DNA of 64,000 nt from Bacillota bacterium (lineage in GTDB: Bacteria > Bacillota > Clostridia > Christensenellales > UBA1242), in the NCBI GenBank assembly GCA_009784375.1, contig WRBV01000002.1, positions 1 to 64,000 on the forward strand, read 5' to 3'. Below the pieces are notes generated by a model. The model did not search any database, had not been told where the DNA came from, and saw nothing but the letters and a program-made list of their open reading frames with translations. The translations under genes and the position numbers were made by a program. The stretch's first letter is position 1. Each line of letters begins with the position of its first letter. Of this stretch, positions 57,707 to 64,000 are shown in pieces.

Positions 57707-59383
57707 TTAAAATAATCCTGTGATCTGTCCATTTTTATCGATGTCGATTTTTTCGGCGGATGGAACTTTTGGAAGTCCAGGCATTGTCATGATTGAACCC
57801 GTTTGGATTACAACGAAGCCAGCACCCGAACATAGTTTAACGTTTTTAACCATGATGTCGAAATCGGTTGGGGCACCGAGTTTGGTTTGGTCGTCGGTGA
57901 ATGAGTATTGGGTCTTAGCAATACATATGGGCAGGTGTGCATAACCCATTTTCGCAATCTTTTCAATCTGTGTGCTTGCCGTTTCGGTAAGGATGACTTT
58001 GTTTGCACGATAGATTTTGTTTGCGACGGCGGTTACTTTATCAATTATTGAATCTTTGGTTGAATAGAGTGGTGTGAATTCTGGTTTTGGATTGTTGTCG
58101 ATTAATCGGACGACTTCTTTTGCAAGTTCGATACCACCATCCGAACCTTTTGCGTGGACTTGGGATAATGTCATGTTAATGTCAAGCTTTTCACATGTTT
58201 GGCGTACAAGCTCGATTTCGTCGGCTGTGTCTGTGGGGAATAGGTTAAGTGCAACTACGCATGGGATTTTAAAGACTTTGGTTATATTCTCGATATGATG
58301 GACAAGGTTAGGCAACCCTTGTTTTAGATTTTCTATCTTTGAACCAGTATCATTAATTTTTTCACCCTGATAAACAAGCGAACGTATTGTTGCCACAAGT
58401 ACAATGGCATTTGGATAAACGCCTGTGTTCGGGCACTTTATGTGAAGAAATTTCTCGGCACCAAGGTCGGCACCAAAGCCAGCTTCGGTTACCGTAATGT
58501 CTGAGAGTTTAAGAGCAAGATTGGTTGCAATAACCGAGTTACAGCCATGTGCAATATTTGCAAATGGACCGCCGTGAAGGATAGTAGGGGTGCTTTCGAG
58601 AGTTTGTACAAGGTTAGGTTTTATTGCATCTTTTAAAAGTGCGGTCATTGCACCATGTGCATTAATATTGCGTGCATAGATTGGTTTGTCATCAGTCGAA
58701 TATCCAATAAGAATATTGCCAAGTCGTTTCTTTAAATCATTTAAATCGGTTGCAAGGCATAATATTGCCATGACTTCGCTTGCCGCGGTTATGTCAAAGC
58801 CGTCTTGACGTGGAGTGCCATTGAATTTGCCGCCTTGAGCGATTGTGGCGTTTCGTAGTGCGCGGTCGTTCATGTCAATACATCTTTTCCATATAATTTT
58901 TTCGATGTCAAGGTCGAGTGTATTGCCCTGGTGGATATGATTGTCAATCATTGCGGATAACAAATTGTTCGCACTTGTAATTGCATGAAAATCACCAGTA
59001 AAGTGCAAATTAATATCTTCCATTGGAATTACTTGGGCATGACCTCCGCCTGTTGCACCGCCTTTGATTCCAAACACGGGTCCAAGGGATGGTTCGCGAA
59101 GGGCAATGACGGTTTTTTTACCAAGCTTGGCAAGAGAATCACCTAATCCAACGCTTGTAGTTGTTTTGCCTTCGCCTGCGGGTGTGGGACTTATGGCTGT
59201 TACAAGTACAAGTTTGCCATTTGGATTTTTTAAAGTTTTAAAAATAGACAAATCAATCTTTGCTTTGTAATTACCGTATTGTTCAATAAAATCTTTTGGT
59301 ATATGGGCAGAGCTTGCGATATCGTCAATATGAATCGGTTTTACATTTTGTGCGATTTCAATATCTGATAGTATAGTTTTCAT
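57707..59383 (-). CDS. fhs: Formate-tetrahydrofolate ligase
   Basis: ATP-dependent formation of 10-formyl-tetrahydrofolate from formate. 558 residues, full length: ATP loop TPAGEGKTTTSVGLGDSL, GIKGGATGGGHAQV, LHFTGDFHAI and the C-terminal TGSIMTMPGLPKVPSAEKID. Forms a one-carbon pair with folD. ATG 59383 lies 6 bases after TGA-TAAGCT; possibly leaderless. Confidence 0.96.
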   Translation of the reverse strand: MKTILSDIEIAQNVKPIHIDDIASSAHIPKDFIEQYGNYKAKIDLSIFKTLKNPNGKLVLVTAISPTPAGEGKTTTSVGLGDSLAKLGKKTVIALREPSLGPVFGIKGGATGGGHAQVIPMEDINLHFTGDFHAITSANNLLSAMIDNHIHQGNTLDLDIEKIIWKRCIDMNDRALRNATIAQGGKFNGTPRQDGFDITAASEVMAILCLATDLNDLKKRLGNILIGYSTDDKPIYARNINAHGAMTALLKDAIKPNLVQTLESTPTILHGGPFANIAHGCNSVIATNLALKLSDITVTEAGFGADLGAEKFLHIKCPNTGVYPNAIVLVATIRSLVYQGEKINDTGSKIENLKQGLPNLVHHIENITKVFKIPCVVALNLFPTDTADEIELVRQTCEKLDINMTLSQVHAKGSDGGIELAKEVVRLIDNNPKPEFTPLYSTKDSIIDKVTAVANKIYRANKVILTETASTQIEKIAKMGYAHLPICIAKTQYSFTDDQTKLGAPTDFDIMVKNVKLCSGAGFVVIQTGSIMTMPGLPKVPSAEKIDIDKNGQITGLF

Positions 59384-59389
59384 GAGTCT

Positions 59390-59398
59390 AGCTTATCA
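59390..59398 (-). promoter_or_regulatory. Extended -10 of fhs
   Basis: TGA-TAAGCT on the minus strand ends 6 bases before ATG 59383. Confidence 0.35.
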
Positions 59399-59429
59399 TA
59401 TTATTTAGTAAAAAAGTATCAAAATCTTC

Positions 59430-59458
59430 TTGACTTGCGCACATAGTTTGGTTATATT
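59430..59458 (+). promoter_or_regulatory. Promoter of the zinc-ribbon gene
   Basis: TTGACT (59430-59435), 17 bases, TATATT (59453-59458); leader with AGGAG. Confidence 0.7.
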
Positions 59459-59489
59459 TCATAACGTAAATTACATATTAGGAGTATAA

Positions 59490-59927
59490 ATGAGTAAGAC
59501 AGTCTATATCAAATGTCCGCGTTGTGAATTGAACTTTATCCAAAAAAGGGAAAAGCTTTGCCCTGTATGCAAACAGGAAATGCAGAGTGTTTCAACCAAT
59601 TATGCCGAGGATAGTGCAAGCCTTGGTCTTTGTCCAATATGCAAAGTAAATTATATTACCGAGGACGAGAATGTATGTGGTACATGTGTTGGGGAGAGCG
59701 ACCTTTCCGAAGAGGAAATCGACGCACTTTACGGCAATATTGCTATCGAACGTGATGGCGTTGACGAGGAAGACGAAATTGTAGATGATGAAGAAGAACT
59801 AGAAATTTTATCACTTGAAATGGAAGATGAGATGGACGAGGATATGGAAGAAGATTCAAGTGACCCACTTGATGATTTCGAAGACCCAGGCGAGGGTGAC
59901 GAAGATGACGAGGACGATGAAAAATAA
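59490..59927 (+). CDS. Double zinc-ribbon protein with acidic tail
   Basis: 145 residues. Two zinc-ribbon-like units, KCPRCELNF...LCPVC and LCPICKVNY...VCGTC, fill the first 65 residues. The rest is almost entirely Glu/Asp (EEEIDALYGN, then long DE runs), resembling the acidic tail of the GlmU-like protein. Possible nucleic-acid mimic or chaperone-like tail (speculative). No family recognised. AGGAG before ATG; terminator after. Confidence 0.72.
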   Translation: MSKTVYIKCPRCELNFIQKREKLCPVCKQEMQSVSTNYAEDSASLGLCPICKVNYITEDENVCGTCVGESDLSEEEIDALYGNIAIERDGVDEEDEIVDDEEELEILSLEMEDEMDEDMEEDSSDPLDDFEDPGEGDEDDEDDEK

Positions 59928-59930
59928 TTT

Positions 59931-59953
59931 AAAAAGAGCCATTGGCTCTTTTT
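59931..59953. terminator. Terminator after the zinc-ribbon gene
   Basis: AAAAAGAGCC, loop ATT, GGCTCTTTTT. Confidence 0.85.
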
Positions 59954-59972
59954 TTATTATGACTAGGGATTT

Positions 59973-60344
59973 TTATCCGAATAGCTTTTCATAGATAGAC
60001 ACATATTCGTCGTGGTTAGAGTATTGTTGTGATTGAGTGGGTGGTCTTGATGTAAATTTTTCGGTCATAGTAAGGATGAGTTGACGTGCAGAAGGTCTTT
60101 CAACAAAGTATTCCTTAAGCTCGTCTTGTTGCCACCAAAGATTTATAAGTGTACGCAAGCATCGTTCAACAGCCTCGGGTTCAGCATTATGTTCACGTCC
60201 AACATCTTCGTATAACCCTTTGTTAAGTGCGGTTATTACCGTTGGGTCCTCTTTGACTTGGGCGATGCAGGATTTAAGGTAATGGAATCCTTTTGTGGTT
60301 GGACACTTTTTTTCTAAGAGAAAAGACAAAATTTCAATGTTCAT
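59973..60344 (-). CDS. Stand-alone Spo0A C-terminal-domain protein
   Basis: 123 residues. GFHYLKSCIAQVKEDPTVIT, ALNKGLYEDVGREHNAEPEA and VERCLRTLINLWW align with the Spo0A effector domain (GYxYLxxAI, TKxLYPxIA, VERAIRxAIE). No receiver domain is present. The recognition helix is diverged (CLRTLINLW for AIRHAIEVS), so the DNA site may differ. The frame continues upstream, but ATG 60344 gives the compact domain, 14 bases after TGT-TATACT. A constitutive or antagonistic partner of Spo0A is possible. Confidence 0.72.
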   Translation of the reverse strand: MNIEILSFLLEKKCPTTKGFHYLKSCIAQVKEDPTVITALNKGLYEDVGREHNAEPEAVERCLRTLINLWWQQDELKEYFVERPSARQLILTMTEKFTSRPPTQSQQYSNHDEYVSIYEKLFG

Positions 60345-60358
60345 ATTTATTAAGGCAT

Positions 60359-60367
60359 AGTATAACA
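60359..60367 (-). promoter_or_regulatory. Extended -10 of the Spo0A-C gene
   Basis: TGT-TATACT on the minus strand, 14 bases before ATG 60344. Confidence 0.45.
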
Positions 60368-60439
60368 CATTAATATCTGGCTGCCAACTGGTATTGATAA
60401 ATTTTAATGAGAAAATTATTAATGCCAGGTCCAATTATA

Positions 60440-60448
60440 TGATATACT
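60440..60448 (+). promoter_or_regulatory. Extended -10 of pth-mfd, predicted leaderless
   Basis: TGA-TATACT ends 6 bases before ATG 60455. Confidence 0.55.
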
Positions 60449-60454
60449 TGATTT

Positions 60455-61048
60455 ATGAAAACTTTTCTTGTTGTTGGACTTGGTAACCATGGGGCTGCGT
60501 ATGCCAATACTTGGCATAATGTTGGATTTATTGCGGTCGACAGACTTTGTGAAGAATTAGGATTCACATTCAAAAAAAAGCCGCTTGTTAACTATGCGAT
60601 AGCCGAGGGAAGTTTGAATGGTTGCAAGGTTTATTTGTTGAAACCATATACGTATATGAATCGAAGTGGCGAGGCGGTTGTAGCGGTCATGCGAAAATTT
60701 AAAATCCCAGCCGAGAATTTGGTTGTCATTATAGACGACCTTTATATCGACAAGGGCAAGATACGAATCGGCGCGGGTGGTTCGAGTGGTGGTGGACATA
60801 ATGGAACACGCAGTATAAATGAAATAACAGGCGCAAAGAATTATGTTAAAATCAAAGTTGGTATAAAGCCAGAGAAAGAGATGCACAACCAGTCAAGTTA
60901 TGTGCTTGCACGTATTCCAGAAGACGAGAAGGATATTGTAAGTGATTCAATTGATATGGCTTCCGAGAGTGTCAAAATGATAATTGCTGGAAAAACGATT
61001 GCAGATATACAAGGTAAATTTAATTGCAAGAACAAGGACAAAGAATGA
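60455..61048 (+). CDS. pth: Peptidyl-tRNA hydrolase
   Basis: Releases peptides from prematurely dropped peptidyl-tRNA. 197 residues: VVGLGNHGAAYANTWHNVGF carries the catalytic His, VVIIDDLYIDKGKIR the Asp, and GGSSGGGHNGTRSI the substrate loop. The usual GNPG is GNHG and TRHN is TWHN. It is first gene of an operon with mfd, whose ATG overlaps the pth stop (ATGA). Confidence 0.95.
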   Translation: MKTFLVVGLGNHGAAYANTWHNVGFIAVDRLCEELGFTFKKKPLVNYAIAEGSLNGCKVYLLKPYTYMNRSGEAVVAVMRKFKIPAENLVVIIDDLYIDKGKIRIGAGGSSGGGHNGTRSINEITGAKNYVKIKVGIKPEKEMHNQSSYVLARIPEDEKDIVSDSIDMASESVKMIIAGKTIADIQGKFNCKNKDKE

Positions 61049-63978
61049 TAAGAGAACTGGGTAAGGTTATCAAGAATAAAGAACTCGACGAAATTGTCGA
61101 GTTTGTTTCGGGTGCAAAAGATAATTGTGTGGTAACTATGGATGACTTGTCGGTTGCACCATTAATTGCATCGGCAAATATAAAGCCATTTGTGTATATT
61201 GTAAGTAACAGCGAGAGTGTGCCAGAAATCGCAAGTTTTTTCAAAGGGCTTGGTTTGCGAGTTTCTGCTTGTGAGATTGAACCTGATTTACCGATTTACA
61301 CAGAAGGAAAGCAAGCGGCAAACGAACTATATAATGCACTTCACTTGTTTATGGATAAGCAATCAGATGTACTGATAATCCCAGCAACAAGCCTGCTCTT
61401 TAATATTCCAAGCGTAAAAAGTTCGGCTATTGAAATTAAAGTAAATGTCAAAATGGATATCAAAAGTACTTGTGGCTCTTTAGAAAATTTCGGCTATACG
61501 CGAGTTACAAGAGTGAGCCAAGCAGGTGACTTTTCTAATAAGGGTGATGTGGTCGATATATGGCAAGATGGAGAAGAAAGTCCAATTCGTGTCATGTTTT
61601 TTGGTGATACAGTCGAGGCGATCAAGAAAATAGAATCAAGTGATTTTTCGACAATTGAACGTGTTGACAGTATAATAATTAACCCGATTTCATCGTTTGC
61701 AAATGTATCATCCGACATGATACGAAAAAAGCTTGAGACCGTGAATATCAAGCACGAAAATACACGTGCAATAGTTGACTCATTGAACACACGATTGGAT
61801 AAAGGGCAGACTCTTGGAGATGTGCGTTGGTTGAATGCATTATTATTTAAACAAGCAAGCATTTTGGAAGAATTACGGGCAATATCACCATTAATCATCT
61901 TTGAAAGACCAAGGGAGATTTATGAGAACTTGAAATCGCTCGAGATACAAAATTCCAAGCGAATAGAATCATTAGTTGATGGCGGATTGTTACTTGACAT
62001 GCATGGGACGGTGCTTGGTAATGCTTTTGAAATTGAGTCCGAGCTTGAAAAATTTACCTGTATAGGTTTTCAAAGTGTGGGGGCGTTGCCGCCATTGTTC
62101 AAAGTTAAAAAAACATTTTCATTAAAGACTTTGCCGACTGCCAATTATTTCTCGGCTCTCGGGGTCTTGGTTCCAGACATAATTCGAAATGTTAATACTC
62201 ACAAAAAGACGGTTGTTGTATTTGCATCTAATTCAAAGTCACTCGAGAACTATCTTGGTTCAAAAGGTGTTGAATTCAATGTATCCACGCTTGATAAAAT
62301 AAAGGATGGTGTTGTAAATATTATTTATCGGACGCTTGGGTTGTCGTTCGAGATAGCTGGTTCTAATATTGTTGTATACTCGATTACAAGTCCGTCTAAA
62401 CAGATAAAACCCAGCACCCCTGAGAAAATGTCTGGTGAATTCGTTATGCCGAGTGTTGGAGAAATTGTAGTACATGATTTTCACGGAATTGGGCGGTATT
62501 TGGGAACAAAGAGTCTTGTACTCGGGAGTGAAGAAAAAGATTACATGGTATTGCAATACGATGGGGGGGCATTTGTATATGTGCCACTTGAACAAATGGG
62601 AGTTTTAAGCAATTATCATGGCGAGCCTACGCGACTAAACAGAATAGGGGGGAAAGACTTTGCAGATGCAAAGCAACGGGTTCGGCGAAGATTAAAGGAA
62701 CTTTCATTTAAACTTGGCGAATTATATGTAAAACGTGCAAAAGCAAGACCAAGTATTTATGATTGTGAAGAGATAATAATGGAAGAATTTTTTAATTCGT
62801 TTCCATTTGATTATACACGAGACCAGTTAAAAGCGCTTGAAGACATTAAAAATGATATGACAGGCTCGTCGGTTATGGACAGGCTTGTATGTGGTGATGT
62901 TGGTTATGGGAAGACCGAGGTTGCGTTACATGCGGCGTTCAGAGCGATTATGAGCGGATACCAGGTCGCGATGTTGTGTCCAACGACTATTTTAAGTGTC
63001 CAACATGGGAATACGGCAAAGTCAAGGCTTGGTAAATTTGGTGTGCGGGTAGAGGTATTAAATCGATTCAAAACGGATTCCGAGGTCAGAGAGATTTTGG
63101 ACGGGTTGAAAAGTGGTTCGGTCGATATGGTGATAGGGACACACAGGTTATTATCAGGTGATATATTATTTAAAAACTTGTCTTTATTGATACTTGATGA
63201 AGAACAACGATTTGGTGTTTCACACAAAGAAAAAATAAAAACTATTAAGTCCAACATTGATGTGTTAACATTATCGGCGACACCTATTCCGCGGACTTTG
63301 AATATGGCTCTTGTTGGAATTCGTGATATTTCAAATATTACGACCGCTCCAGTTAATAGAACTCCGATTATTACTTATGTGAGTGAATACAGCGAAGAGC
63401 TTGCACTTGACGCCATTTTACGTGAACATTCACGTGGGGGACAGGTTCTTGTACTATTTAACAATGTAAGTGGAGTTGAAGCATATGTTGCTCGACTTCG
63501 AAAAATTTTGCCTGGTGGAATGCGTGTTGATATTGCTCATGGACAGATGAGTGCCACAAGGCTCGAGGACACGATTTACCGAATGTATAATCGTGAAATT
63601 GATGTATTGGTTGCAAGTACAATAATCGAAAATGGAATTGACATTGCAACGGCTAATACGTTGGTTGTAGTTGATTCAGACAGGCTTGGTGTTGCGCAGA
63701 TGCACCAGCTGCGGGGCAGAGTTGGTCGAAGTGATGTTCAGGCATATGCATATTTTACATACCAACGTAACAAGGAAATATCCGAGATTTCAAGAAAACG
63801 GCTTGATGCTATTCAAAAATTTGCAGGAACAGGAGCAGGGTATAACATAGCAATGCGTGATTTACAAATTCGTGGAGCAGGAGATTTATTGGGTGCCGAG
63901 CAAAGTGGGCATATTGACCAAGTCGGGTTCGAAGTATATATGAAAATATTAAAAGAAATTGCAGATGAAATAAAGTAG
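61045..63978 (+). CDS. mfd: Transcription-repair coupling factor Mfd lacking D7
   Basis: Removes RNA polymerase stalled at lesions and recruits UvrA. 977 residues against about 1,150: UvrB-homology region (LENFGYTRVTRVSQAGDFSN), the RNA-polymerase-interacting CarD-like domain (VGEIVVHDFHGIGRYLGTKS), helicase Walker A CGDVGYGKTEVALHAAFR, LILDEEQRFGVSHKEK, TLSATPIPRTLNMAL and RDLQIRGAGDLLGAEQSGH. It stops after VGFEVYMKILKEIADEIK, so the C-terminal D7 domain is absent although in-frame and intact up to there. Confidence 0.94.
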   Translation: MIRELGKVIKNKELDEIVEFVSGAKDNCVVTMDDLSVAPLIASANIKPFVYIVSNSESVPEIASFFKGLGLRVSACEIEPDLPIYTEGKQAANELYNALHLFMDKQSDVLIIPATSLLFNIPSVKSSAIEIKVNVKMDIKSTCGSLENFGYTRVTRVSQAGDFSNKGDVVDIWQDGEESPIRVMFFGDTVEAIKKIESSDFSTIERVDSIIINPISSFANVSSDMIRKKLETVNIKHENTRAIVDSLNTRLDKGQTLGDVRWLNALLFKQASILEELRAISPLIIFERPREIYENLKSLEIQNSKRIESLVDGGLLLDMHGTVLGNAFEIESELEKFTCIGFQSVGALPPLFKVKKTFSLKTLPTANYFSALGVLVPDIIRNVNTHKKTVVVFASNSKSLENYLGSKGVEFNVSTLDKIKDGVVNIIYRTLGLSFEIAGSNIVVYSITSPSKQIKPSTPEKMSGEFVMPSVGEIVVHDFHGIGRYLGTKSLVLGSEEKDYMVLQYDGGAFVYVPLEQMGVLSNYHGEPTRLNRIGGKDFADAKQRVRRRLKELSFKLGELYVKRAKARPSIYDCEEIIMEEFFNSFPFDYTRDQLKALEDIKNDMTGSSVMDRLVCGDVGYGKTEVALHAAFRAIMSGYQVAMLCPTTILSVQHGNTAKSRLGKFGVRVEVLNRFKTDSEVREILDGLKSGSVDMVIGTHRLLSGDILFKNLSLLILDEEQRFGVSHKEKIKTIKSNIDVLTLSATPIPRTLNMALVGIRDISNITTAPVNRTPIITYVSEYSEELALDAILREHSRGGQVLVLFNNVSGVEAYVARLRKILPGGMRVDIAHGQMSATRLEDTIYRMYNREIDVLVASTIIENGIDIATANTLVVVDSDRLGVAQMHQLRGRVGRSDVQAYAYFTYQRNKEISEISRKRLDAIQKFAGTGAGYNIAMRDLQIRGAGDLLGAEQSGHIDQVGFEVYMKILKEIADEIK

Positions 63979-63984
63979 GGTTAA

Positions 63985-63993
63985 TGGTACAAT
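63985..63993 (+). promoter_or_regulatory. Extended -10 for a gene starting at the window edge
   Basis: TGG-TACAAT, then GCCAC and AT at 63999-64000. By the leaderless pattern of this genome the next base should be G, giving a start codon at 63999. Confidence 0.4.
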
Positions 63994-64000
63994 GCCACAT

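Noticed and set aside
1..64000. CRISPR array
   Set aside because: No regularly spaced direct repeats with unique spacers and no cas genes in the window.

Overview
The window looks like a chromosomal segment of an uncultured, low-GC, endospore-forming Bacillota lineage (Clostridia-like, possibly Christensenellales-like; the rank is inference). The sporulation and Gram-positive markers are Spo0A, a second stand-alone Spo0A C-terminal-domain protein, a GerA-family germination protein, a YtaF-like membrane protein, WhiA, a DUF1540 protein and a cytosolic-type Clostridia amidase. Core genes present are dnaE, dnaB, lysS, argS, tuf, efp, rplI, greA, rsmA, pth, mfd, uvrC, ftsH, mnmE/mnmG, folD/fhs, tpiA, pfkA and glmU-like.

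Layout. 1-22 kb: replication and translation genes (dnaE, lysS, argS, dnaB) mixed with a phase-variable-looking InlB-repeat surface protein, a GerA protein, L-serine dehydratase, paired acetyltransferases, a tRNA-Thr and a DUF11-type protein. 22-32 kb: mnmG, mnmE, ftsH operon, uvrC, tpiA. 32.3-39.4 kb: a ~7.1 kb integrative element between tpiA and a thioesterase gene. 39.4-52 kb: translation factors, a GlmU-like protein with a long acidic tail, glycolysis, repair, an unidentified structured RNA, rsmA and spo0A. 52-64 kb: tuf (one-base frameshift in this sequence), amidase, folate one-carbon genes, pth and mfd.

The most unusual block is the integrative element. It encodes a CRESS-DNA-virus-type Rep (HUH endonuclease plus SF3 helicase, all motifs visible), a tyrosine integrase, an Xre regulator, a free RNA polymerase alpha C-terminal-domain protein and a three-gene ABC-2 exporter. 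The exporter is preceded by what reads as a complete ribosome-mediated attenuator: strong promoter, leaderless 24/25-codon leader ORF, antiterminator arm inside that ORF, and an intrinsic terminator. Two intergenic zones of the element are packed with nested inverted repeats and are candidate replication origins. TTTCAC-type iterons sit at both ends.

A genome-wide habit is also visible. About 20 genes have an (often extended) -10 box 5-7 bases before the start codon and no Shine-Dalgarno, so they are predicted to give leaderless mRNAs; translation-apparatus genes such as tuf, rplI, efp and tpiA instead carry strong Shine-Dalgarno sites. Several conserved proteins are trimmed or altered: Mfd lacks D7, UvrC lacks the HhH tail, WhiA is short, the Spo0A receiver has Asn at the phospho-acceptor position, and the EF-P tip loop and GlmU nucleotide-binding loop are non-canonical. 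Dispersed intergenic palindromic repeats of at least three kinds occur, one with compensatory hairpin changes.
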